A stretch of 17,623 nt of DNA, from positions 1 through 17,623 of the forward strand of contig JAWOJF010000048.1 of the NCBI GenBank assembly GCA_046481785.1, given 5' to 3'. Below, in pieces: positions 5,674-13,893 of the stretch; positions within the stretch are counted from its first letter, which is position 1; every line of letters starts with the position of its first letter. The notes below the pieces were generated by a model. It was not told the origin of the DNA and ran no database searches. It saw only the letters and a program-made list of their open reading frames with translations. A program made the translations under genes and the position numbers. This DNA comes from JAWOJF01 sp046481785 (GTDB taxonomy: Bacteria; Bacteroidota; Ignavibacteria; Ignavibacteriales; Ignavibacteriaceae).

Positions 5674-7875
5674 ATGGATACAGTTTCAATTCTTCATGCA
5701 GGTACTATTGGGAAAAATTTTGTACCCGCTGAATTCCTTCAGAACGGAAAGGATGAATATTATTACCGCAATATTCAAACATTGTGGCCAAAAAATAAAT
5801 GGCGCCGTTTAAGATCCGATGAGTTAGCTACACTCGTAAAGAATAATAATTCTTCAAATAACTGGGATGAATTATTTGTAACTGATGAGTTTGATCCTTT
5901 GTTATTGGTTAATAATAGTTTTTTTGGACTTGTCAGGATTGGACGGCTTCAAAATGTTGTGCTGGAACATAATGATCTAAAATTACCTGCCGGTATTACC
6001 AACAGTATAATTATATCCTGCGATATCGGCGATGATGTTGCCATTCATAATGTTGGCTACTTATCTCATTTCATTATAGGTGACCGCTGCATCATCTCAA
6101 AAGTAGATGAGATGAATACTAGTAATTATGCAAAATTTGGAAATGGAATTGTTAAGGAAGGGGAAAAGGAAGAAGTACGCATATGGCTTGATCTTATGAA
6201 TGAGGCAGGCTGCAGGCGGGTCGTTCCTTTTGACGGAATGATTACAGCAGATGCATATCTCTGGGCAAAATTCCGGGATGATAGTACACTGCAGTTGAAG
6301 TTAAAAGATATAACACAAAACAGTTTTGACACTCACCGCGGTTTTTACGGAATGATTGGAAACCAGTGTGTTATAAAAAATTCACGTATTCTTAAAGATG
6401 TTAAGATAGGGCCTCATTGTTACATCAAGGGGGCTAATAAACTTAAAAATCTTACTATAAACTCTTCAAAAGAGGAACCAACGCAGATTGGCGAGGGAGT
6501 TGAATTAGTTAACGGAATTATCGGCTACGGATGTCATATTTTTTACGGATGCAAAGCAGTTCGTTTTATTCTTGGTAATAATTCAAATCTTAAATATGGT
6601 GCACGGCTTATAAATTCTTTTCTTGGTGATAACTCAACAATATCATGCTGCGAGGTGCTTAACAATCTTATATTTCCTGCGCATGAACAGCATCATAACA
6701 ATTCATTCCTGGTTGCTTCACTGGTAATGGGGCAAAGTAATATAGCCGCAGGCGCTACAATTGGTTCAAATCATAACAGCAGATCAAACGATAATGAAAT
6801 TCAGGCGGGGCGCGGATTTTGGCCCGGCTTATGTACAAGCCTGAAACACTCGAGCAGATTTGCTTCTTTCACTCTATTATCAAAAGCTGATTATCCTTCC
6901 GAACTTGATATTCCCCTCCCTTTTTCACTTCTTAATAATAATGAATCAAAAGACAGGCTGGAAGTAATGCCTGCTTTTTGGTGGCTTTATAATATGTATG
7001 CTCTTGCAAGAAATTCCGGAAAATATAAAAGCCGTGATAAACGGATGCATAAGATTCAGAATATAGAGTATGATGCATTAGCTCCTGATACTATTGAGGA
7101 AATTATTAACGCCTGCAGGCTGCTGGAAATTTGGACCGCTAAGGCATGGATTACAAACAATGGTTCTTCTGCATCTAAGGATGTGCCAGATTTACTAACA
7201 ACCGGACGCGAATTGTTATCAGGCCCTGCTGAAAAAATAAAAGACCTTGTTGTACAAGGTGAAAATATGGAAAGATCAAACCGGAAGGTAATAATTCTTA
7301 AAGTTTATAACAGTTACCATGCATACAAGGATATGCTTCATTATTATGCTGTTAAGAATATACTTGCATATTTACATTCAGATCCAAAAGCCGGTTTTAC
7401 ATCAATGCAGAAAGAACTGCTGGGTATCCGGGAGAGTAATTGGGTAAACATAGGCGGACAGCTTATTCCCGAAAAAGATATTGATCAGCTAAGAGCTGAT
7501 ATCGGTTCGGGTAAGCTTGATTCATGGGAAAAAATACATAACAGGTATAATGATTTGTGGAATAAATATCCGCTTGAAAAGCAAAAGCATGCTTATGCTG
7601 TACTTTGCGAATTACTTTCTGTAACTGAGCTATCAAAAACCCAGTGGATTTCAGCACTTGATAAATCTGTTGTTATACAGGATTATATCTGCGAACAGGT
7701 TTACCTTTCAAGGAAAAAAGATTATGATAATAAATTCCGTCAGGCTACTTTCAGAAATATGGATGAAATGACAGCATCAATTGGTACTGTAGAAGATAAT
7801 AGTTTTGTTAAGGAAGTCCGCCACGAAACAAACGAATTTAAAGAAATGATTTCTGAGATTAAGAAAAGAGCTTGA
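5674..7875 (+). CDS. DUF4954-like left-handed beta-helix protein (function unknown)
   Basis: This 733-residue protein has no signal peptide and is probably cytoplasmic. Residues about 85-400 are rich in hexapeptide-like turns typical of left-handed beta-helices (VRIGRLQ, SCDIGDDVAI, FIIGDRCII, VKIGPHCYI, TQIGEGVEL, GIIGYGCHI, FLGDNSTI). They include a His-rich segment EQHHNN (about 338-343) followed by SNHNSRSND, a layout I recognise from the DUF4954 family of Bacteroidota. Residues about 430-733 are largely helical with many charged residues. Hexapeptide proteins of this shape are often sugar-nucleotide acyltransferases or nucleotidyltransferase partners, but I cannot point to a proven catalytic site. 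A SIS phosphosugar gene follows after 68 bases on the same strand, which supports a role in sugar-phosphate or sugar-nucleotide chemistry (inference). A TATAAT-like box lies at 5630, but no good -35 is visible. Confidence 0.75.
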   Translation: MDTVSILHAGTIGKNFVPAEFLQNGKDEYYYRNIQTLWPKNKWRRLRSDELATLVKNNNSSNNWDELFVTDEFDPLLLVNNSFFGLVRIGRLQNVVLEHNDLKLPAGITNSIIISCDIGDDVAIHNVGYLSHFIIGDRCIISKVDEMNTSNYAKFGNGIVKEGEKEEVRIWLDLMNEAGCRRVVPFDGMITADAYLWAKFRDDSTLQLKLKDITQNSFDTHRGFYGMIGNQCVIKNSRILKDVKIGPHCYIKGANKLKNLTINSSKEEPTQIGEGVELVNGIIGYGCHIFYGCKAVRFILGNNSNLKYGARLINSFLGDNSTISCCEVLNNLIFPAHEQHHNNSFLVASLVMGQSNIAAGATIGSNHNSRSNDNEIQAGRGFWPGLCTSLKHSSRFASFTLLSKADYPSELDIPLPFSLLNNNESKDRLEVMPAFWWLYNMYALARNSGKYKSRDKRMHKIQNIEYDALAPDTIEEIINACRLLEIWTAKAWITNNGSSASKDVPDLLTTGRELLSGPAEKIKDLVVQGENMERSNRKVIILKVYNSYHAYKDMLHYYAVKNILAYLHSDPKAGFTSMQKELLGIRESNWVNIGGQLIPEKDIDQLRADIGSGKLDSWEKIHNRYNDLWNKYPLEKQKHAYAVLCELLSVTELSKTQWISALDKSVVIQDYICEQVYLSRKKDYDNKFRQATFRNMDEMTASIGTVEDNSFVKEVRHETNEFKEMISEIKKRA

Positions 7876-7943
7876 GACTGTTATTGTTTACTTAAAACGA
7901 ATTAAAAAATATACTTAATAAAGAATTATAAAAGGGAGAATGA

Positions 7944-8960
7944 ATGAATCTGAGTGAGCCCCGCTATTCAAAATACGCTCTCGTTAAAGAGATGATGGAT
8001 ACAATATCTGTGATAAAGAAATTTAATCCTGATCAAACGAAGAATGTTGCAGAAAAAATTAAGTCCGTTGGGAAATTATTACTAACAGGTGAAGGATCAA
8101 GCAGGATATTTCCTGCCAAAAATACAATACGTAAAGCCCTTACGCGGGGTTTGGATCTGTGCATAATTACAGACGGCTCGCGTCTTGCTGCCCAATATGA
8201 TCTCTCAAAATTTGCAGTATTTTGTGCCTCAAATTCAGGACGGACAAAGGAGGTTATACTGCTTGCAAAGAAATTGGCTGCAATAAATAATAATAACCGT
8301 TTTGCTGTAACAGCCAACAGCGGTACACTCCTTGAAAAAGAGTGTGTAGAAACTTTTGTTTTACAATGCGGCTGGGAAGAAGCCACTGCAGCAACTAAAA
8401 GTGTTGTAGAACAGGCGTTGGTATATGAATCATTACTCTGGAACATAACCGGGCTGGATAGAAAGAATGATTTAGCGGATTTATCAGGTAAGATTGAGAA
8501 TGTTTTAACCATGTCTGTTGATCCCGCTGTTGTTAGTTTTGCCGCAGAGGCGCCAACTATATACTTTGCAGGTTATAATGATGGTGTTACTGAAGAACTG
8601 ACTCTTAAAACAAATGAGATAACAAGAAAAAAATCTGATTTCCTGGAAGGTACATATGCAGTTCACGGGATTGAAGAAGTTATGGAAAAGAAAGATATAG
8701 TTTTTGTGGTTGATCCTATTGATGAAGAAATTGATAAATTCCAGGAAGTTTTAGAAAAAGGAGTTGGACTTAAGGTTGTTGCTATTGCTGCTAAAGAAAC
8801 TCCGTTTACAACAATAAGGGTTCCGGATGCAGGTGATTTAAATCCATATCTGTTTCTGTGCGCCGGCTGGAATATACTAGTTGAAATTGGATTAGCGTTA
8901 GGTGTTAATCCGGATAAACCCCAACGTGCAAGAAAAGTAGGGAATGAATTAGCAGGTTAG
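7944..8960 (+). CDS. SIS-domain phosphosugar protein (GlmS isomerase/AgaS-like)
   Basis: This 338-residue protein has two SIS domains. The first (about 35-170) holds TGEGSSRIF near residue 48 and the phosphosugar loop SNSGRTKE near 95. The second (about 195-330) holds EELTLKTNEI and YAVHGIEEVM, matching the GlmS/AgaS positions of the catalytic Glu and His, and ends with the NPDKPQRARKV tail. There is no N-terminal glutaminase domain, so it cannot be a full glucosamine-6-phosphate synthase. Plausible activities are ketose/aldose isomerisation or deamination of an amino-sugar phosphate. AAAGGGAG lies 5 bases upstream of this ATG. A nearer ATG at 7940 reads only five codons. It is probably co-transcribed with the preceding DUF4954-like gene. 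The fold is certain and the substrate unknown. Confidence 0.85.
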   Translation: MNLSEPRYSKYALVKEMMDTISVIKKFNPDQTKNVAEKIKSVGKLLLTGEGSSRIFPAKNTIRKALTRGLDLCIITDGSRLAAQYDLSKFAVFCASNSGRTKEVILLAKKLAAINNNNRFAVTANSGTLLEKECVETFVLQCGWEEATAATKSVVEQALVYESLLWNITGLDRKNDLADLSGKIENVLTMSVDPAVVSFAAEAPTIYFAGYNDGVTEELTLKTNEITRKKSDFLEGTYAVHGIEEVMEKKDIVFVVDPIDEEIDKFQEVLEKGVGLKVVAIAAKETPFTTIRVPDAGDLNPYLFLCAGWNILVEIGLALGVNPDKPQRARKVGNELAG

Positions 8961-9054
8961 ATATAGATTTGTGTAATCATAAGAGCATTGTAATAAAAAT
9001 AATTTCTTCTTATTTTTCATTGTTAATTATGCATTATAAATTGTTAATTGCCCC

Positions 9055-9127
<73 letters not shown>

Positions 9128-9134
9128 CTATAAT

Positions 9135-9167
9135 AAAGCCTGTAAAATATTATTTACAGGCTTTTTG
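9135..9167 (+). terminator. Intrinsic terminator of tRNA-Ala
   Basis: AAAGCCTGTAAA (9135-9146) pairs perfectly with TTTACAGGCTTT (9153-9164) over a 6-base loop, followed by a T-rich tail (TTGCTTTTTT). It begins 7 bases after the tRNA. Confidence 0.9.
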
Positions 9168-9665
9168 CTTTTTTAAAGACGATTGTGAACCGCCGGTGAT
9201 ATTTTTGATTTGGAGGCTGTGGGAAAAATTAACGACTGAAGAATAAATATTAGTTTTATTAATTAACACCATATTTTAACATGGGGGAGCCTGAAGAACC
9301 ATAACGGGGGCTTTAGCCCTGAAATGAAAGCTAATTTATGGCTAAAGCCATATAATCTTATCTCATGTCCCCGGGCTGAAGCCTGGAGTTAATACATATT
9401 TATTTACACTTTCTACTTTTCAACAAAACTCTTGCAAAGCAAGTAGAGAAATAAATATTTATTATTATTCAAAAATAAATTATTATATTTCATAATCAGC
9501 ATTTTTTATAAACCAAAAATAATCCGGATGGATATAAATTAATTTATTCATCATGCAGCCATGCCGTGCAATTATGCTGCCCTGCAGCCTGCGTTCATGC
9601 TGCTTCATCTAACTATTACAAATTATTAATGAAGATAAATTATTGAATTATATTCAGGGAAATAT
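9168..9665. other. Gene-free spacer between tRNA-Ala and the MATE gene
   Basis: No coding region is visible. It holds the palindromic element at 9281-9395, an A/T-rich stretch, and a segment at about 9550-9605 where GCAGC/GCTGC and TGCAG words recur (ATGCAGCC, ATGCTGCC, CTGCAGCCTGC, ATGCTGC) that could fold locally. The MATE promoter must lie in the last hundred bases, but no convincing -35/-10 pair can be picked. Confidence 0.5.
9281..9395. repeat. Palindromic intergenic element (GGCTTTAGCC/GGCTAAAGCC/GGGCTGAAGCC modules)
   Basis: Several short palindromes follow each other: GGGGGCTTTAGCCC (9306-9319), TGGCTAAAGCCA (9339-9350) and CCCCGGGCTGAAGCCTGG (9369-9386), with a related GGGGGAGCCTGAAG at 9283-9296. 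The first two are also reverse complements of each other, so the whole can fold as one hairpin or several. GC-rich palindromic modules of this type recur between genes in many Bacteroidota-like genomes. Only one copy is in this window, so calling it a dispersed repeat is inference. Confidence 0.5.
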
Positions 9666-11063
9666 ATGTTAAAAACTCTCTTAACAGTATGGAATACATT
9701 GAGGCTTGCCTTAAAAGGGGGAGAGGCAAATATTCTTGAAGGAAGTATGGACAGGGCTATTATACTTCTTGCCATTCCTATGATGCTTGAAATGCTCATG
9801 GAATCATTATTTGCCGTGGTTGATATTTTCTTTGTAAGTAAATTAGGGGTAAATGCAATTGCAGTAGTAGGTTTAACCGAATCAATGCTTACTATTGTTT
9901 ACTCACTGGGGTGGGGACTTGCAATGGGTACTACTGCTATGGTTGCAAGAAGGGTGGGTGAAAATGATATCGGGGGAGCTGCTGTTGCAGGGGTTCAGTC
10001 ATTATACCTGGCTTTTATGGTTGCAATTCCTCTTTCCCTTCCGGGAATTATTTATGCCGAGGATCTGCTCCGTTTAATGGGTGCAGGTGAGGCTGTTATA
10101 AGCGAAGGAGCTGTTTATACTAAAGTAGCATTAGGCGGCAATATTGTAATTATTTTATTATTCCTTATAAATGGAATATTCAGGGGTGCCGGCGATGCTG
10201 CTCTTGCTATGCGCTCTTTATGGATTGCAAACGGCCTGAACATAATTCTTGACCCGATGTTTATATTTGGTTTCGGTCCAATACCTGCAATGGGTATAAC
10301 CGGTGCGGCTGTTGCTACATTAATCGGACGCTCAACCGGTATCCTTTATCAGCTTTATCATTTATTTAAAAGTAACGGAATAATAAAAATTCATAAAGAG
10401 AACTGGATGATTAAAGGCGATATAATTACAAAACTTATCCGTCTTTCAGCAGGTGTAACCGGACAGTTTATTATAGGCTCGGCTAGCTGGATTTTTATGA
10501 TCCGTATTATCTCCCGCTTTGGCAGCACAGCTCTTGCAGGCTATACGATAGCTATAAGAGTGGTTATTTTTACAATACTTCCTGCATGGGGTATTTCAAA
10601 TGCTGCTGCTACAATGGTGGGGCAGAACTTAGGAGCAGCACAGCCGGAACGGGCCGAGAAATCTGTTTGGCGCACCGGCTTGTATAATATGGGTTTTATG
10701 GGAACTCTTATGATAATATTTTTGTTGTTCGCAAAAAGTATTGTTAGCTTTTTTACTAATGAACCGGAAGTAGTTGAATTTGCAAGTAACTGTCTTAACA
10801 TACTTGCCCTCGGATATTTATTTTTTGCTTTTGGTATGGTAATTATGCAGGCATTTAATGGTGCGGGTGATACTAAAACTCCCACCATATTAAACTTTTT
10901 TATATTCTGGATTTTCCAGATACCATTAGCTTACCTGCTTGCTATAGTATTAAACTTTGAATCAACAGGTGTTTTTATATCTATAGTATCAAGTGAGTCA
11001 CTTTATTCGGTAATCGGTTTTTTCCTTTTTAAAAGAGGGAAATGGAAAACAGTGCAGGTTTAA
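9666..11063 (+). CDS. MATE family multidrug/Na+ (H+) antiporter
   Basis: This 465-residue integral membrane protein has about 12 predicted hydrophobic segments arranged as two MatE repeats (about 30-190 and 250-410). The N-terminal segment is typical of the family: GSMDRAIILLAIPMMLEMLM, then AVVDIFFVSKLGVNAIAVVG, then MGTTAMVARRVGE. The pseudo-repeat in the second half reads FGSTALAGYTIAIRV, NAAATMVGQNLGA and FNGAGDTKTP. It exports cationic or amphipathic compounds across the inner membrane using an ion gradient; substrates cannot be read from sequence. The ATG at 9666 follows CAGGGAA. Length is normal for the family. The lipoprotein gene 53 bases downstream may be on the same transcript. Confidence 0.93.
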   Translation: MLKTLLTVWNTLRLALKGGEANILEGSMDRAIILLAIPMMLEMLMESLFAVVDIFFVSKLGVNAIAVVGLTESMLTIVYSLGWGLAMGTTAMVARRVGENDIGGAAVAGVQSLYLAFMVAIPLSLPGIIYAEDLLRLMGAGEAVISEGAVYTKVALGGNIVIILLFLINGIFRGAGDAALAMRSLWIANGLNIILDPMFIFGFGPIPAMGITGAAVATLIGRSTGILYQLYHLFKSNGIIKIHKENWMIKGDIITKLIRLSAGVTGQFIIGSASWIFMIRIISRFGSTALAGYTIAIRVVIFTILPAWGISNAAATMVGQNLGAAQPERAEKSVWRTGLYNMGFMGTLMIIFLLFAKSIVSFFTNEPEVVEFASNCLNILALGYLFFAFGMVIMQAFNGAGDTKTPTILNFFIFWIFQIPLAYLLAIVLNFESTGVFISIVSSESLYSVIGFFLFKRGKWKTVQV

Positions 11064-11116
11064 ATTAAGATTACGATATTTTATTAGAAACTGAAATCAC
11101 TTTAAAGGAATAATTA

Positions 11117-11767
11117 ATGCAAAACAAATTTATAATACCTCTTGCAGTATTATTTTTTATTATAATATTTAACGGTTGTATTGATGAACCGCTTGCTCCT
11201 TATTCAGTACCCAATCCAATTCAGCCGCTGGCTGTTGGGAATGAATGGATATTTACCGACTCGGTTTTTGTAATGGACGGCGTATCTGTTGGCACTACAA
11301 GGATAATTGTTTCCGGAGTTACACTGGTTTCTTCCGGTCAACTATTTTTTGACTGGCAGGTTTATGGTGAAAACACATTGCTGAGAACTAACCTTATTTC
11401 AACTGATGAAAAAAGTTTATGGCATCACGGTGAAGTTGTGAACGCTGAGACACTGCTTGTTAAAAAACAATGGTCTAAGTACCCGGTTAATATTGGTGAT
11501 ACATTCACGGAGCCCCGATACAGTTACTCTGCCGCAGATGGGTTTTCTTATACCGAAACTTGGACATGGAAATGTATATCAAAGAATTATCCTGTTACAT
11601 TAGCCGGCGGGCAAAAAATTAATTGTATTGCTTTTCAAACCACTGACTTCAGCGGGGCTGAAACAACTATCCTTTATGCAGAAAATATTGGGTATGCAGG
11701 ATGGATAACAAAAGTTAACGGGGTCCTGGTATTCAAAGAAACATTAGCATCCTATACTTTGAAATAA
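11117..11767 (+). CDS. Small lipoprotein of unknown function
   Basis: This 216-residue protein carries a lipoprotein signal (MQNKFIIPLAVLFFIIIFNGC, lipobox FNGC, Cys21), so it should be exported and lipid-anchored. The mature part contains PLAVGNEWIFTDSVF near the start and is rich in beta-strand patterns with regular aromatic residues, ending GVLVFKETLASYTLK. The 'VGNEWIF' opening is seen in other short lipoproteins of Ignavibacteria-like bacteria, but I recognise no characterised family. AAAGGA precedes the ATG. It follows the MATE gene closely and converges with crcB. No function is proposed. Confidence 0.8.
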   Translation: MQNKFIIPLAVLFFIIIFNGCIDEPLAPYSVPNPIQPLAVGNEWIFTDSVFVMDGVSVGTTRIIVSGVTLVSSGQLFFDWQVYGENTLLRTNLISTDEKSLWHHGEVVNAETLLVKKQWSKYPVNIGDTFTEPRYSYSAADGFSYTETWTWKCISKNYPVTLAGGQKINCIAFQTTDFSGAETTILYAENIGYAGWITKVNGVLVFKETLASYTLK

Positions 11768-11771
11768 AAGC

Positions 11772-11810
11772 AATAGCAGTGATCTGTTTATTTTCTTATA
11801 CTGCTATTTT
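11772..11810. terminator. Probable bidirectional terminator between convergent genes
   Basis: AATAGCAGT (11772-11780) pairs with ACTGCTATT (11800-11808), followed by TT on the plus strand and by a T-rich stretch on the minus strand. The loop of 19 bases is long. The right arm lies over the last codons of crcB, so the two convergent genes would share the structure. Confidence 0.4.
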
Positions 11811-12170
11811 AGATAAAAGATATGCAGCAAAAACTCCGCCGATACAAAGAAGGATACTTAAAAGGATATTTCCAAAACCAAGCAATATTTCAGAATTCCT
11901 GAACAAATTAAATGTTTCAAGAGAAAATGTAGAGAATGTAGTAAATCCGCCGCAGAAACCGACAGTTAAAAATAATCTGAATCCAGGTGTAATCAGTTCC
12001 TTATCATCCAGGAAAAATATTATAAAACCCAGTATAAAACTGCCGATAAAATTTACAGCAAGTGTACCATACGGAAAAGTAACAGGCAGAAATTTATACA
12101 CATAATTGGAAAGCCAGTACCGTAAAGCCCCGCCTAAAGCAGCGCCGATAGAAACCAGGATGTAATTCAT
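11796..12170 (-). CDS. crcB: Fluoride channel CrcB/Fluc
   Basis: This small four-helix membrane protein exports fluoride as a dual-topology dimer. The family signatures are present: GAALGGALRYWLS near the start, the pore Asn in TLAVNFIGSFILG (N40), and GGFTTFSTFSLE (about 74-85) with the sodium-site and Phe-box region. The length of 124 residues is normal. I take the ATG at 12170; an in-frame GTG two codons upstream (12176) is the alternative, and neither has a clear ribosome binding site. It lies 49-55 bases after the aminotransferase stop on the same strand and is probably read through from it. No fluoride riboswitch is visible upstream. Confidence 0.93.
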   Translation of the reverse strand: MNYILVSIGAALGGALRYWLSNYVYKFLPVTFPYGTLAVNFIGSFILGFIIFFLDDKELITPGFRLFLTVGFCGGFTTFSTFSLETFNLFRNSEILLGFGNILLSILLCIGGVFAAYLLSKIAV

Positions 12171-12225
12171 AGGCACGGGTATAAAGGTATGTTATTGTTA
12201 ATAAAGTTCATCTGGTAATTATTTG

Positions 12226-13518
12226 TCAGGTTTTAATCCAATTACATATTAAACTTACCGCTGTAATAACATTTTCGCAATAGACATTTATGAAATTATC
12301 ATCAATATTTTCATTACCGTTCATATTATGAACAGCGTTCATTATACGGGTACCATCAAAATCCACATATGCTAGTCTCATAGTCAATTCATTTTCAGGC
12401 CTGCCGAATGAACTCCCGGGGAGTGCAGCAACTCCTGTTTCCTCAAGTAAAACAGAACATAATCCATGACTTGTTATTATTTTCTTTTCAAACAGTTTTT
12501 CACGAAAAGATGAAAAGTCGGGGAAAATATAAAACCCTCCTTCAGGTTGAGCAACTGATACACCTGCTTCCTTAAGCATGTTAGTAATTTTATTACCCAG
12601 TATGGAAAGGATTTTTCTGCAGTACTTCAAATATTCTTCAATATCAGCTTCTTTTTCGAATGCTTTTACCGCAGCATACTGAATAGGTGTACTTGTTGAA
12701 GTAAAGGTTTCGCTTGCAACAACAGCCATGGAGTTGAGAAGCCACCTTAAACCGCTGGGAAAAGTAAAAGTACCAAGCCTCCAGCCGCCTGCACCGCACC
12801 ATTTGCTTAGTCCGCTGCTTATTATAGTTCCTTCAGGATAATATCTTGCAATTGAAATATGCTCGCCCTTAAAATTAAGTTCTCCGTATATTTCATCTGA
12901 CAGCAGAATTAGTTTATACTTTCTGGCTACCATTGCAATTTCTTTTAACTCATCCTTAGTATAAGTAACGCCTGTTGGATTTGATGGATAATTAAGAATA
13001 ACAATTCTTGGTTTATTCGGATCAGTATGGCAAAGTTCTTCCAGCTTTTCCGGTATAATTTTCCAGCTAAATTCCGGATGAGTATTAATCCACCTAACAT
13101 GCCTTCCTATGATATGTGCCTGCGGCGCATATGAAACCCAGCTGGGTGTTGGAATGAGTATATCACCGTAATATACCAACTGGAGAAGGAACATTAGTTC
13201 CTTTGAGCCGGGCCCGGTTAAAACATCTTCAAAAGTATGTTCAAGTCCCTGTGTCTTTCTGTAATACCCTGCAATAGTTTCTCTTAAAGCATGAAGCCCT
13301 TTTACGGGTAAATAATCTTTTTGATATGCGTTCTCCTTTAACTCATTTACTACAGATTGCGGAACAGGAAAAGGGGATTGGCCAAGCCCTAATTTATAAA
13401 TCTTCTTTCCCTCTTTTTTTAATCTGTTGCTGCTTTCGTTAATCTCAAGAGTAGCAGATTGAGTTAATCCCCTTACATTGAGGTTTAAATTGATATCAGG
13501 TGTATTCCTATTATTCAT
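12226..13518 (-). CDS. PLP-dependent class I/II aminotransferase
   Basis: This 430-residue fold-type I aminotransferase carries the expected residues: NYPSNPTG with N180, SDEIYGEL with D208 and Y211, the Schiff-base lysine K239 in SGLSKWCGAGGWRLG, and the substrate-carboxylate Arg in MRLAYVDFDG near the C-terminus. It belongs to the broad aspartate/tyrosine/alanine aminotransferase group; the amino acid used cannot be decided by eye. The C-terminus extends about 25 residues beyond the usual end (NGNENIDDNFINVYCENV...). AAGAGAT lies upstream of the ATG. crcB follows on the same strand, while glyA-tatC-ispB is a separate minus-strand group upstream across a 375-base spacer. Confidence 0.9.
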   Translation of the reverse strand: MNNRNTPDINLNLNVRGLTQSATLEINESSNRLKKEGKKIYKLGLGQSPFPVPQSVVNELKENAYQKDYLPVKGLHALRETIAGYYRKTQGLEHTFEDVLTGPGSKELMFLLQLVYYGDILIPTPSWVSYAPQAHIIGRHVRWINTHPEFSWKIIPEKLEELCHTDPNKPRIVILNYPSNPTGVTYTKDELKEIAMVARKYKLILLSDEIYGELNFKGEHISIARYYPEGTIISSGLSKWCGAGGWRLGTFTFPSGLRWLLNSMAVVASETFTSTSTPIQYAAVKAFEKEADIEEYLKYCRKILSILGNKITNMLKEAGVSVAQPEGGFYIFPDFSSFREKLFEKKIITSHGLCSVLLEETGVAALPGSSFGRPENELTMRLAYVDFDGTRIMNAVHNMNGNENIDDNFINVYCENVITAVSLICNWIKT

Positions 13519-13893
13519 AGTATCTCTTAAAGTTTTGCCAAAGATAAACCATTAAATAGAAAAATTCATTTAAAAGATTGAGATATAATAAAAATATTTG
13601 TCACAATCTGTAATTGAAATCCCCGCCCGGGCGAGGTGCAGGGGTGGGTTGAAACGATGAATGGATAGCGAACCCAAACAAAAGCCGTTATGGCTGGAGT
13701 TACTTTCTTTTATTGCATCTGCTACTATGTAAAGGAACTAACCCACAAGGCTACGCTAAATACTACGCCGCGGTAAGCTCCCTGCGCCCCTCCCGGGAAT
13801 GGATATTTTAGTTGTTAACTTTAAATTAATTATTCTATCTAAGTGTTGAACAAAGAAATTAATTAGGGTTTGAATAGGGGCAGGAATCTAAAC
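13519..13893. other. Gene-free spacer with GC-rich inverted-repeat element
   Basis: No coding region is recognised. The spacer holds the promoter region of the aminotransferase gene, the inverted-repeat element at about 13621-13800, and an A/T-rich stretch next to the polyprenyl synthase stop codon. Confidence 0.5.
13621..13800. repeat. GC-rich element bounded by 18-bp inverted repeats (MITE- or RNA-like)
   Basis: CCCGGGCGAGGTGCAGGG at 13626-13643 is matched in inverse by CCCTGCGCCCCTCCCGGG at 13780-13797 (15 of 18 positions). Just inside, GTGGGTT (13644-13650) is matched by AACCCAC (13740-13746). The interior is of mixed composition without an open frame. It could be a small non-autonomous mobile element or a long structured RNA. 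It is far more GC-rich than its surroundings. Confidence 0.45.

Noticed and set aside
8033..8512. 159-codon minus-strand open frame
   Set aside because: It is antisense to the SIS gene with its clear SNSGRTKE motif; a shadow frame.
11779..12105. 108-codon plus-strand open frame
   Set aside because: It lies antisense to crcB, whose conserved motifs prove the minus strand is coding.
12177..12225. Fluoride riboswitch before crcB
   Set aside because: The gap is only about 50 bases and none of the conserved core of the crcB RNA motif is recognisable.
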